Of a stretch of DNA of 64,000 nt, positions 23,714-32,292 are shown one piece after another. A program made the position numbers and the translations under genes. The DNA comes from Corynebacterium pacaense (GTDB taxonomy: Bacteria; Actinomycetota; Actinomycetes; Mycobacteriales; Mycobacteriaceae): NCBI RefSeq assembly GCF_900169525.1, contig NZ_LT821240.1, positions 941,684 through 1,005,683 on the forward strand. Reading direction: 5' to 3'. The stretch's first letter is position 1; each line of letters begins with the position of its first letter. The notes under the pieces were generated by a model. That model worked only from the letters and a program-made list of their open reading frames with translations, was not told the DNA's origin and did not search any database.

Positions 23714-24015
23714 CTTTGTCCCTTTCTCGGATCACTAAATCTCATCTGCTTCGAGTTCTACAACGTTTCCACAGTTCCCGCTGGACTTCGGGGCTTTGAA
23801 AGTGGTGTTTCCCACGATCCCGCTCTTCCGGGACGCTGAACTTCACCGGCGATTAATGAAAGCACACCTATTAAACGGCCGGGAAGCATGATAACGTTCG
23901 TTATTGAGTTGTTACCTTCACTGTGTTGTGCGCCTCAGCGGGCCACCCCGGACACGGTGAACAGGAGCAAGCCGCATGCACAATCACCACAAGATGGGAA
24001 AGGGAGGCGTCCAGG
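23714..24015. other. 302-bp divergent intergenic region
   Basis: Separates DUF4259 from the Pro/Thr-rich membrane protein. It is A+T-richer than its surroundings and holds an inverted repeat at 23891-23904. I see no convincing gene in it. The plus-strand reading frame that extends upstream of 24016 lacks a ribosome-binding site at its other starts. Confidence 0.6.
23891..23904. promoter_or_regulatory. Operator-like inverted repeat
   Basis: ATAACG and CGTTAT separated by two bases form a compact inverted repeat, 112 bp upstream of the Pro/Thr-rich protein. The size suits a dimeric repressor site; no regulator can be named. Confidence 0.4.
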
Positions 24016-24702
24016 ATGAAATCCGAAACTCGTCGAGTTCTCGTATTCATTGCCGTTGGCTGCCTCGCCGCAGCCGCGCTGGGACTGATCGTCTGGCAAT
24101 CCTCCAGCCCGAGTCGTTCCACCTCAGATACTGCCATGACGGTGACCACCTCCACCACCCGCACCCAGGCGCGGTACAGCTCCGAGGAGATCCCCACCTC
24201 CACCGCGGAGAATTCTGAGGCCCCGGTTCAGCCTCTGGCCCCGGTGGATACCGCGGACCCCTATCTTCCGCCCAATGCCTACATCCCGACGAACACCAGG
24301 ACCTGGACGCCGGAGACTCCCGGCTGGGCGGCACCGACCTCCACCTCCACCTCCACCTCCGAATCGCCGTCGGCGTCGCCCACCGACACCGAGCCCACCC
24401 CGCCCGGGAGCAATCCATCCTCGCCCGGCAGTGAGCCACAGCCTTCGAAGACCCCCGGGGCGACCACCTCCGAGGATGATTCGGGGGTGCCCACACCCGC
24501 GGGACCCCCGGAAACCACTGAGCCGGAGGAGCCGGATACGCAAACCCCGTCCCCCCCGGGTACCGAGACCAGCCCCACGGATTTCATCACCGAGACCTCC
24601 GCACCACTGAGCCCGAATTCTCCGCAGGCCACGGCACCCACGGAGCCGACGGAAGCGCCGGAGGCGACGGGGTTGCCGATGGGCAACTCAGACCCTCGCT
24701 AA
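24016..24702 (+). CDS. Pro/Ser/Thr-rich membrane-anchored protein
   Basis: 228 aa. Residues 8-28 form one hydrophobic segment (VLVFIAVGCLAAAALGLIVW) after a short basic start, so the protein is probably a type II membrane or secreted protein. The rest is a low-complexity chain of Pro, Ser, Thr and Glu with an STSTSTS run, likely extended in the cell wall and possibly O-mannosylated. The neighbouring mannose genes make that idea attractive but it is inference. No LPXTG motif is present. ATG at 24016 has GGGAGG 8 nt upstream. It overlaps the end of manA by 15 bp convergently. Confidence 0.72.
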   Translation: MKSETRRVLVFIAVGCLAAAALGLIVWQSSSPSRSTSDTAMTVTTSTTRTQARYSSEEIPTSTAENSEAPVQPLAPVDTADPYLPPNAYIPTNTRTWTPETPGWAAPTSTSTSTSESPSASPTDTEPTPPGSNPSSPGSEPQPSKTPGATTSEDDSGVPTPAGPPETTEPEEPDTQTPSPPGTETSPTDFITETSAPLSPNSPQATAPTEPTEAPEATGLPMGNSDPR

Positions 24703-25869
24703 GAAAACCTCCGCGCCGGTCCCGCTGACGTGGACCGCACCATCGCAGGCCGGCACCCAGGCCGCATCGCCCGGTCCGAGTTCCAGGGTCGTCGCACCGC
24801 AACGAAGCTCCACGCGGCCCGCGGTGCACAGCATGATCATCGGCCCGTCATGGTCGACCGTGTGCGCCTGCTCGACGGTCATCCGGTCCAGGATGAATTC
24901 CGAGATCGGCACGGGGTAGTGCCGGATGGGACCCTCATCACGGGTGCGTACCGGGCCGTCAGCGAGGGATTCAAAGCGCAGCACCCGCACCAGCTCCGGA
25001 ACGTCGACGTACTTCGAGGTCAGTCCACCGCGCAGAACATTGTCGGAGTTGGCCATGATCTCCACGCCCATGCCGTGGATGTAGGCGTGGAGCTGCCCCG
25101 CATCCAGGTAGATCCCCTCGCCGGGGCTGAGGTGGTAGAAGTTGAGAAGCAGGGCACCGAGCACCCCGGCATCACCGGGGTAGCGCTCATCGAGGGCGAT
25201 GATCTGGCTGAGGATGAATCTGATCTCCTCATCCGCGCCGGAGTCGACGTAGCGCCTGGATTGCGCGATCAGTTCCCGGATCAGCAGATGACGCGCAGCC
25301 ACCGGAATGGTGATCCAGGTGGTGAACAATGCCCGCAGGCTCTCGGACTCGTTGTCCACATCGATCATGCTGCGGTAGCGATCCAGCGCCGTGCAGTCGA
25401 GTGCGTCGAAGATCTCCAGGGTCCGCGGCAGCGGCCGGAAACCGGCCATGGCGATGAAATCGGTCAATGCGACGATGAGCTCGGGCTTGTGGTTGGCATC
25501 GCGGTAGTTGCGGTTGGGTGCCTGCAGGTTGATCCCCGCGGCATTCTCCCTGGCGAATCCCTCACGTGCCTGCTCCAGCGAGGGGTGCGCCTGGAGGGAC
25601 AGCGGCTCGTCCGCCGCGAGGATCTTCATCAGGAAGGGCAGCTCCCCACCGAACTCCTCGGACACACGCGGTCCCAGTGAGACCCCGGGATTATCGGCGA
25701 TCAGTCGGTTGAGCGCGATGCCGTTGATGGTCGAGGGTGCACCCGGGTGGGCACCGAACCAGATCTCCGCCTCGGGCCGTGTGGAGGGGGAATGCAGCCC
25801 GCGCAGTTCGGGAATCATGGTTCGGGATCCCCACGGATACGCGCGAAGCGCTCCTTCCAACAACTCCAT
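24688..25869 (-). CDS. manA: Mannose-6-phosphate isomerase
   Basis: 393 aa, type I. Interconverts fructose-6-P and mannose-6-P, the entry to GDP-mannose and mannosylated cell-wall lipids. Zinc ligands are visible in LQAHPSLEQA, NHKPELIVAL and the later GIYLDAGQLHAY. The ATG at 25869 is preferred to one 18 nt upstream because GAAGGGG lies at the right distance and the protein then starts MELLEGALRAYPWGS. It begins 1 bp from the end of the SIS-domain gene, so the two are one operon. Confidence 0.94.
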   Translation of the reverse strand: MELLEGALRAYPWGSRTMIPELRGLHSPSTRPEAEIWFGAHPGAPSTINGIALNRLIADNPGVSLGPRVSEEFGGELPFLMKILAADEPLSLQAHPSLEQAREGFARENAAGINLQAPNRNYRDANHKPELIVALTDFIAMAGFRPLPRTLEIFDALDCTALDRYRSMIDVDNESESLRALFTTWITIPVAARHLLIRELIAQSRRYVDSGADEEIRFILSQIIALDERYPGDAGVLGALLLNFYHLSPGEGIYLDAGQLHAYIHGMGVEIMANSDNVLRGGLTSKYVDVPELVRVLRFESLADGPVRTRDEGPIRHYPVPISEFILDRMTVEQAHTVDHDGPMIMLCTAGRVELRCGATTLELGPGDAAWVPACDGAVHVSGTGAEVFLARV

Positions 25870-25870
25870 A

Positions 25871-26863
25871 CTAAAAATCCCCTTCATCCTTCGAGGTGAA
25901 AACTGTCGCAGAGTGTCCCCGGACGATGAGCCTCAACGTGGCCGCGAGGGACCCACGGCCGAGCATCTCACAGTGCTGGGCCAGTGCATCGGGGATTCCG
26001 GGCTCTTCCTCAGCCCAGACAACAGCCTTAAATGGTAGCAGTCCGGAGTTCTCATCCAGGAATGGATCATGGAAAAGCTCATTGGCGGGCCCCCGCAGTG
26101 TGGGAAGTGCCGCGAGAAGCTCCGGGAAATCCAGATACCCGGAGATCATCCCGGCCCGTGTCCACAGCGAGGCCACCAGTGCCGCGATCGCGCGCCCCAC
26201 GGGGGTGCGGCCGGTGTGCACGATCCGGTGGTCCCGTGCCGCCAGGTTCAGCGCGCGCCCGTCATTGACCAGCTCATCGCGCTCCGGCGACAGGGCCTCG
26301 ATCTCCTCGTCCACGGAGTCCGCCACGTGCTGGAGACGTTCGGAGACGATGCGCGGATCCTCCTCGAAAAGATCCACAACAGTGCTTATCGACGCCACGG
26401 CGCGTGCGGGTGAGGACCCACTCACGGTGGGCAGTGTGGGCACGACCACCGTATCGGTGGGGGCCTCGTCGATAAGCGGCCCGTCGGGCGGGCCCACCAG
26501 CACCGTGGTGGCCCCGCGCTGCGTTGCGGTGATCAGTGCCCGCAGCGCCTCCTCGTCCCCACCGTCGTCGGTGAGCACAATCAGCACGTCGAGCGCGCCG
26601 AGGTAACCGGGCATCGTCTCCGCGAGCACCAGCGGCTGGCGCATCGGTTCGCGCAGCGCGCCGACCACGCGGACACAGTTGCGGTAGACCTGGCTGCCGC
26701 TGATCACCACCACGCTGCGCGGCGCGAGCCCCTCCACCTGGCGCAGGGCCCCGGAGTCCACCAGCCCCGCGAGCAGTCGCACCTGTGCGCCCTCATGTGC
26801 CAGATCATAGAACTTCACGGTCTCCGGATCGTAGGCGGAGCCGTCGTAAAAGGAATCCTCCAC
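25871..26863 (-). CDS. SIS domain protein, phosphoglucose/phosphomannose isomerase-like
   Basis: 330 aa, GTG start. The N-terminal half has the SIS fold with SVVVISGSQVYRNCVRV; a second domain includes HTGRTPVGRAIAALVASLW, and the C-terminus matches the bifunctional PGI/PMI family C domain. It equals the conserved actinobacterial gene between manB and manA (Rv3256c position). Whether it is an active isomerase or a regulator is not shown by the sequence. Operon with manB upstream and manA downstream. Confidence 0.83.
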   Translation of the reverse strand: MEDSFYDGSAYDPETVKFYDLAHEGAQVRLLAGLVDSGALRQVEGLAPRSVVVISGSQVYRNCVRVVGALREPMRQPLVLAETMPGYLGALDVLIVLTDDGGDEEALRALITATQRGATTVLVGPPDGPLIDEAPTDTVVVPTLPTVSGSSPARAVASISTVVDLFEEDPRIVSERLQHVADSVDEEIEALSPERDELVNDGRALNLAARDHRIVHTGRTPVGRAIAALVASLWTRAGMISGYLDFPELLAALPTLRGPANELFHDPFLDENSGLLPFKAVVWAEEEPGIPDALAQHCEMLGRGSLAATLRLIVRGHSATVFTSKDEGDF

Positions 26864-26916
26864 TGGCTATTCAATATCCTTTCGCTGTTCCCCCAAGGAT
26901 AAGGAATTTGCGGTGG

Positions 26917-28293
26917 TTATACCCTGATTATGCCGAGAATCTCGGTGACCAGTGCATCAACCTCGGCCTGCGAGGTGCCCTCGACGTTGAGGCGGAGCAG
27001 CGGCTCGGTGTTGGAGGCGCGCACATTGAACCATGCCGGGGTGCCCTTGAGTTCCACGGTCACCCCGTCGAGGTGATCCACGGATTCGGCGCGGTCGGCG
27101 AAGGCATCGAGCACCGCCTGGGTGCGCTCGGCCTGCTCCTGCGCACTGGCCAGCCTGGTGTTCAGCTCACCCGATGCCACATAACGGTTGTACCTGGCCA
27201 TCATCTCCGAAAGCGGCCTGTCCTGCGAGCCGAGGGCCGCCAGGACGTGCAGGGCGGCAAGGATACCGGAATCCGCGTTGAAGAACTCGGAGAAGTAATA
27301 GTGCGCGGAGTGCTCACCGCCGAAGACCGCTCCGGTCTCCGCCATCTTCGCCTTGATGAAGGAGTGCCCCACCCGGGTGCGCACCGCGGTTCCCCCGTTC
27401 TCCGCGATGATCTCCGGCACGGCCTTGGAGGTGATGAGGTTGTGGATGATCGTCGATCCGGGCTGCTTCTTCAGGTAGGTCTCCGCAATGATCGCGCAGA
27501 TCGCGGAGGGGCTGACCGCGTCGCCCTTCTCATCCACGACGAAGCAGCGGTCCGCGTCGCCGTCGAAGGCCAGTCCGATGTCGGATCCGGTCTCCACCAC
27601 GTATCTGCGCAGATCCTCCAGGTTCGAGGGCTCCAGCGGATTGGCCTCATGGTTGGGGAAGGAACCGTCGAGCTCGAAGTAGAGCGGGTGGATCTCCAGC
27701 GGCAGGCCCCTGAACACGGCGGGCACCGTGAGTCCGGCCATGCCGTTGGCGGCGTCGACGGCGACCTTGAGGGGACGGATGCCGGAGATATCGACCAGCT
27801 TCTTCAGGTAGTCGGCGTAGGCACCGAGCAGATCCTTCTCGGTGATGGTGCCGGGGGTTCCGGTGTAGGCGGGGACGCCCTCGACCAGCTCATCGATCAC
27901 GGTGGCCAGCCCGGTCTCCTGGCCCACGGGCCGGGCGCCCCTGCGGCACATCTTGATCCCGTTGTAGGCGGCCGGGTTGTGCGAGGCGGTGAACATTGCC
28001 CCCGCGCAGTCGAGGCTGCCGGATGCGAAGTAGAGCTCGTCGGTGGAGGTCAGACCGAGCAGCACCACATCCAGGCCCTGGGAGACGACTCCCTCGGCGA
28101 AGGCCCTGGAGAGTTCGGGCGAGCTGATCCGCATATCGTGACCGACCGCTACGGTCGTCTCACCCTCCTCGCGCATGAGGCGGGCGAAGGCGGCGCCGGT
28201 CTCGCGGATGAAGTCGGCGTCGATGTCCCTGCCCACGACTCCCCGGACATCATAGGCCTTGATCACAGCAGTTACGGATTCACGGGTGCGCAT
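26917..28293 (-). CDS. manB: Phosphomannomutase
   Basis: 458 aa. Converts mannose-6-P to mannose-1-P. The phosphoserine loop is FTASHNPAAYNGIK; the metal-binding loop is AFDGDADRCF; the sugar-binding loop is GGEHSAHYYF; the phosphate-binding tail has RASNTEPLLRLN. GAGGAACT precedes the ATG. It is the first gene of the manB-SIS-manA run, and the product feeds ManC at 29986. Confidence 0.95.
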   Translation of the reverse strand: MRTRESVTAVIKAYDVRGVVGRDIDADFIRETGAAFARLMREEGETTVAVGHDMRISSPELSRAFAEGVVSQGLDVVLLGLTSTDELYFASGSLDCAGAMFTASHNPAAYNGIKMCRRGARPVGQETGLATVIDELVEGVPAYTGTPGTITEKDLLGAYADYLKKLVDISGIRPLKVAVDAANGMAGLTVPAVFRGLPLEIHPLYFELDGSFPNHEANPLEPSNLEDLRRYVVETGSDIGLAFDGDADRCFVVDEKGDAVSPSAICAIIAETYLKKQPGSTIIHNLITSKAVPEIIAENGGTAVRTRVGHSFIKAKMAETGAVFGGEHSAHYYFSEFFNADSGILAALHVLAALGSQDRPLSEMMARYNRYVASGELNTRLASAQEQAERTQAVLDAFADRAESVDHLDGVTVELKGTPAWFNVRASNTEPLLRLNVEGTSQAEVDALVTEILGIIRV

Positions 28294-28364
28294 AGTTCCT
28301 CATCGTTTAAGGCGGTGGAATTTACCCCATGGATATTACGCCACGACCCACATCCAGGCCGGGA

Positions 28365-28754
28365 TCAGCCCTCGTCCGGCACCACGTGGAGGTGGCCCCT
28401 GCGGCGCGCCTTCTCCTCCGAGACCCGCACCGATCGGTTGACGGGATGGTTGCCGCCGACCTCCTCCTCCGGGGAAATCAGCCCACTGGCGTTCCTTCCT
28501 GCCTCGCGGACCGCCTGGGCGAGGGCGGTGAGGTCCTCATCGTTGACAGGGAGGATGTCATTGACCCGCAGCATCTCCCATCCCAGGGGCGCGGTGATGC
28601 GTTCGGCGTGCCGCTCGCAGAGATCCCAGCTGTGGGGTTCGGCGGCAGGAGCCAGCGGTCCGACGACCGCGGTGGACTCCGCGTAGGCGTAGGTGAGGGT
28701 GGCCACGGCGGGCTTGCCACAACCGGGGCGGGAACATCTACGGAACTGACTCAC
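28365..28754 (-). CDS. DUF3499 family zinc-binding protein
   Basis: 129 aa. The N-terminus RRCSRPGCGKPA and a later CERHAER give a CxxxxC/CxxH pattern that looks zinc-binding; the C-terminus is basic (EEKARRRGHLHVV). Conserved and actinobacteria-specific, of unknown function, always beside manB and whiB2. GTG at 28754 is taken as the start: TAAACT lies exactly 8 nt upstream and there is no Shine-Dalgarno, as in leaderless transcripts. Confidence 0.83.
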   Translation of the reverse strand: MSQFRRCSRPGCGKPAVATLTYAYAESTAVVGPLAPAAEPHSWDLCERHAERITAPLGWEMLRVNDILPVNDEDLTALAQAVREAGRNASGLISPEEEVGGNHPVNRSVRVSEEKARRRGHLHVVPDEG

Positions 28755-28762
28755 GAGGCCAA

Positions 28763-28768
28763 AGTTTA
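28763..28768 (-). promoter_or_regulatory. -10 box for leaderless DUF3499 gene
   Basis: TAAACT on the minus strand with an 8-nt spacer to the GTG at 28754. The same hexamer and spacing precede accD1. Confidence 0.5.
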
Positions 28769-28851
28769 GACCCTCGGTTGAGGTTTGGATAGTCGCGGGT
28801 GCGCCCCCGGTCGGCGAGCCATTCCCTTTATGCAGTTCAGGAGTGCATACA

Positions 28852-29316
28852 ATGACGGACATGCATTCAAGGACTTTCCGCGACAGGCACGGGCGCGGCC
28901 TGCGTGGAACTCTCCTACCCACCGATGTTCCGCGCCATGCCACGCGCAGGAAGGCCTTCGACCGTGCGGTCCTGGAGGCCTACGGACCGATATACGGGAT
29001 GTACCGCAGGGAGCTGGGCAACCTCGACATCGCCGTGGACACGGTCCCGCGTATGCGGCTGGGTGCCGAGCAGTCCGTCCTGCCCGATGAGATCACCGCC
29101 GACGGCCCGGTCCCGCTGGGACGGGTGATTCCCCCCGCCGTCGATTCCAGGGGAAATCCGACGAGGGCGCGGATCGTGATCTTCCGGATGCCGATAGCCC
29201 AGCGGGCCAGCAGTCCGGCTGAGCGCCACGAGCTTCTCACCCAGGTCATCACCTCCCTGGTGGCCAACTACCTCAACATCGACCCCAGGGACATCGATCC
29301 GGGCTTCCAGTTGTAG
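28852..29316 (+). CDS. Metallopeptidase family (zincin-like) protein
   Basis: 154 aa. It opens with RTFRDRHGRGLRGTLLPTDVP and ends with NIDPRDIDPGFQL, both hallmarks of the actinobacterial branch of the PF06262 zincin-like family. The central part includes VPLGRVIPPAVDSRGNPTRARIV. No complete HExxH zinc motif is present; the nearest segment is HELLTQVI. So it may be catalytically inert despite the family name. ATG at 28852 is preferred since AGGAG lies 8 nt upstream. Convergent with whiB2. Confidence 0.8.
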   Translation: MTDMHSRTFRDRHGRGLRGTLLPTDVPRHATRRKAFDRAVLEAYGPIYGMYRRELGNLDIAVDTVPRMRLGAEQSVLPDEITADGPVPLGRVIPPAVDSRGNPTRARIVIFRMPIAQRASSPAERHELLTQVITSLVANYLNIDPRDIDPGFQL

Positions 29317-29381
29317 ACGGCGGAAACCGGGCCCCGACAGCGTCGCGGGACCCGGTGGGTGCCTGCCCTTTCCCGGAGGAG

Positions 29382-29696
29382 CTAGATGATCTCGCGCTTG
29401 AGGCGGCGGCGTTCCCGCTCGGAGAGGCCTCCCCAGATCCCGAAGCGTTCATCATGTTCGAGGGCGAACTCCAGGCATTCGTCCCTCACCGGGCAGGCCT
29501 GGCAGATGCGCTTGGCTTCGCGGGTGGAGCCGCCCTTCTCGGGAAAGAAGGCCTCCGGATCCGTCTGCGCGCACAGCGCCTGTTCCTGCCATTCCTGATC
29601 GACGGCACCGAACAGGTCATCCAATGTCATCTCCAGCGCAGTGCGGGTCTGGACCTTGTTGGCATGCGTTGTGGCATCGCCAGCCGATTCTTCCAC
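29382..29696 (-). CDS. whiB2: WhiB-family iron-sulfur regulator WhiB2/WhcD
   Basis: 104 aa. The four cluster-binding cysteines are C42, C65, C68 and C74 (CQACPVRDEC), followed by the GIWGGLSERERRRLK turn and basic DNA-contact tail. In actinobacteria this paralogue is essential and acts in septation and cell division with WhiA. GTG at 29696 has AAGGGGGA 6 nt upstream. A 289-bp region lies upstream, with no gene visible; it contains a tandem CAGTAACAC repeat. Confidence 0.95.
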   Translation of the reverse strand: MEESAGDATTHANKVQTRTALEMTLDDLFGAVDQEWQEQALCAQTDPEAFFPEKGGSTREAKRICQACPVRDECLEFALEHDERFGIWGGLSERERRRLKREII

Positions 29697-29985
29697 GCCG
29701 AGTCCCCCTTCTCACGTCACAGGCCGATCAGGTCCGATGCCGGACCACCCCGATGTTGCGGGCCGCCGTCGCCGATCTCATTACACAACTGTCATTACAT
29801 ACGGGGTCGCCGTGGGCCGTCAACTGAAAGTGGAAAAAAGGGCAAATTTCCACGCACGTTTCCCACACCAGTAACACCAGTAACACCGGTATCAAACCGG
29901 GGTTAATTGCCGGGGGTAGCACATATAGTGGTGTTCATCATTCCTGGCAACAATTCGACACTATATCGGCGTGTCTCCCCACTCT

Positions 29986-31080
29986 TTACTGATCAGAGGA
30001 GAAACGGATTCCGCCGTCGGGAATAGAAACGCCAGGGAACACCCGCATACCGGACTCCAGCTCGCAGCGTGCGCCGATCTGCACCCCCTCCCCGATGACG
30101 CACCCCCTGATCCTGGCGTTGGCACCGATGCGGACCCCGGAAGAAATGATCGATTCCTCAATGACCACACCGGGCTCGATGGTCACCCCGTCAAAAACCA
30201 CCGTGTCATCGAGCCGGCACCCGGCACCGATCTCGGTGCCGCGCCCCACCACGGTTCCACCCACCAGGATCACACCGTCACGAACACCCGCGGAGGCGTC
30301 GACAAGCGACTCCCCGGTACTGCCGACCAGCAGCGGGGAATAGGCGATGCCGCGGACCAGGTCCGCCGACCCCCGGACGAAGTCGCCGGGGGTTCCCATG
30401 TCTCGCCAGTAGGAGTTGTCCACGTGCCCGAAGACCCGTCGCCCCTCCGCGAGCAGCTGCGGGAAAGTCTCGCGCTCGACCGACACCACCCGGTCAACCG
30501 GGATCGATTCGATGACCTCGCGGTTGAACACGTAGCACCCGGCGTTGATCTGGTCGGTCGGCGGATCCTCCGTCTTCTCCAGGAATGCCTCGACCCTGCC
30601 CTCGGAGTCCGTGGGCACGCAGCCGAACGCCCGGGGGTTGGACACCCGCACCAGGTGCATGGTCAGGTCCGCCCTCTTATGCGCGTGGGTGTCCAGAATC
30701 GAACCGAGGTCGGCCGCGGAGAGCACGTCACCGTTGAACACCACGGCCGTCTCATGGCGCAGCTTGTCCAGGACGTTGCGGATACCACCACCGGTGCCCA
30801 GCGGCTTGTCCTCCACCACGTACTCGATGTCGAGGCCTAGGTCCGAACCGTCTCCGAAGTATTCGCGGAACACCTCTGCCTTGAAGGAGGTACCCAGAAC
30901 GACATGCTTGATACCCGCCGCGGCGATGCGCGCGAGAAGATGCGAGAGAAAGGGATGCCCTGCGGTGGGCAGCATGGGTTTGGGGGTGTTGATGGTCAGC
31001 GGACGAAGCCGTGTCCCCTTTCCACCGACGAGAATTACGGCATCAACCTCAGCGGGATTCAGTGCATGGGAGTCAGACAT
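29986..31080 (-). CDS. manC: Mannose-1-phosphate guanylyltransferase
   Basis: 364 aa. Makes GDP-mannose from mannose-1-P and GTP. The nucleotidyltransferase signature ILVGGKGTRLRPLT is at about residue 15, with TPKPMLP following; the C-terminal third is a left-handed beta-helix with hexapeptide-like repeats (GAGCRLDDTVVFDG, IGANARIRGCVIGEG). It was once called RmlA2 in corynebacteria because the fold is shared. Located downstream of wbbL on the same strand. Confidence 0.92.
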   Translation of the reverse strand: MSDSHALNPAEVDAVILVGGKGTRLRPLTINTPKPMLPTAGHPFLSHLLARIAAAGIKHVVLGTSFKAEVFREYFGDGSDLGLDIEYVVEDKPLGTGGGIRNVLDKLRHETAVVFNGDVLSAADLGSILDTHAHKRADLTMHLVRVSNPRAFGCVPTDSEGRVEAFLEKTEDPPTDQINAGCYVFNREVIESIPVDRVVSVERETFPQLLAEGRRVFGHVDNSYWRDMGTPGDFVRGSADLVRGIAYSPLLVGSTGESLVDASAGVRDGVILVGGTVVGRGTEIGAGCRLDDTVVFDGVTIEPGVVIEESIISSGVRIGANARIRGCVIGEGVQIGARCELESGMRVFPGVSIPDGGIRFSSDQ

Positions 31081-31200
31081 GTGGCCTTCCTGGAATCACT
31101 TTCTGTACATTTAAACCTCCCGGCCGACGCCGACCGGGAACAACGTAAAACTAATGGACGCTGCGGGCCGCCGCCACGCAATCAGCGAAATTGATACCTA

Positions 31201-32115
31201 TTAAACCGCGGCGGATCCACCCCTGCGGACTGTGGACGCGGCGACAGTCAGCACGGCCCTGAGCTTCAAACCGATGCGCAGGGCAACCCTGATCGGCAGC
31301 TGCCAGGGCGCGGACAGCCGGTCCGCCTGGAAGCGGTAGGCGCTCTCGTGGTGCGCGGGCAGCAGAATCTCAGGGTGCTTTCCCGCTACATGCCCCCTGG
31401 CGTGGGTGATCCGGGCACCGGGACAGTAGATGTTCTCGCCGCCCGCGCGCGCCAGGCGGTCACCGAGATCGACGTCCTCCATGTACATGAAGTAACGCTC
31501 ATCGAATCCACCGATCGCATCGAAGGCCTCCCAGCGAAGCAGCAGGCAGGATCCGGACAACCAGCCGGCACTTCGTTCAACGGTCATATCCTGATCATCA
31601 AGGTAGGCCGCGGACCAGGGGTTGTTCTTCCACAGAGCACCGAGCAGCGCATGACCGATGCCGTTCCCCAGGGTCGGCACGGCCCGAGCGGAGGGATAGA
31701 CCGATCCATCCGGCTCCAGGATCATCGGACCCACCGAGGCGGCGCGCGGATGCCGCCGCGCGCAGGCGATCAACTCATCGATCGATCCCTCTCCGAAGAC
31801 AACGTCGGGATTGGAGACAATGAAGAACTCATTGTCGATCCCCCCTGCTTCTCGACGCCCCCGCAGGGCCCGCGCGGCCACGTTGACGGCGGTTCCATAT
31901 CCCAGGTTGCCCCCTGTGGGCAGGAACTCCACGTTCGGCCGTTCCCGCGCCGCATTCTCGGGGGCACCGTCGACCGACCCATTGTCCGCCATGACAACCA
32001 GAGCATCCCGGGCACTGGCCCCCGGGATGGAATCCAGGAATCTATTCAGGTACTGCCCCGGTGAATACGTCACCGTAATCACGGCCAGGGGTGGTTTAGA
32101 ATTGCTCACAGCCAC
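31201..32115 (-). CDS. wbbL: Glycosyltransferase family 2, rhamnosyltransferase WbbL
   Basis: 304 aa, GTG start. GT-A fold with AVITVTYSPGQYL, the sugar-binding VMADNGSVDGAPE, FIVSNPDVVFGEG, and the acceptor-side WLSGSCLLLRWEAF. In corynebacteria and mycobacteria WbbL transfers rhamnose to GlcNAc-PP-decaprenyl, making the linker that joins arabinogalactan to peptidoglycan; it is essential. Neighbouring LCP ligase and GDP-mannose genes support a cell-wall role. Confidence 0.9.
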   Translation of the reverse strand: MAVSNSKPPLAVITVTYSPGQYLNRFLDSIPGASARDALVVMADNGSVDGAPENAARERPNVEFLPTGGNLGYGTAVNVAARALRGRREAGGIDNEFFIVSNPDVVFGEGSIDELIACARRHPRAASVGPMILEPDGSVYPSARAVPTLGNGIGHALLGALWKNNPWSAAYLDDQDMTVERSAGWLSGSCLLLRWEAFDAIGGFDERYFMYMEDVDLGDRLARAGGENIYCPGARITHARGHVAGKHPEILLPAHHESAYRFQADRLSAPWQLPIRVALRIGLKLRAVLTVAASTVRRGGSAAV

Positions 32116-32292
32116 CAGAGTCTAGCGGTTGTCGTGCCAAGCAACATTCCGCCACTCCCGAGATGGTTTGAGGAGATGCCGCGAAAGTGGCATACAATCC
32201 CACCAGGCACAGACTCCACTCGAATTCGCCATTCCATCGATGGAGCCGGTTTCTTCCGTAACTGACCATCAACTGCCGAAGGGTTACACCAC

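Noticed and set aside
29860..29985. Tandem CAGTAACAC copies as a CRISPR-like or iteron array
   Set aside because: Only two adjacent short copies, no spacers of regular length and no associated genes.
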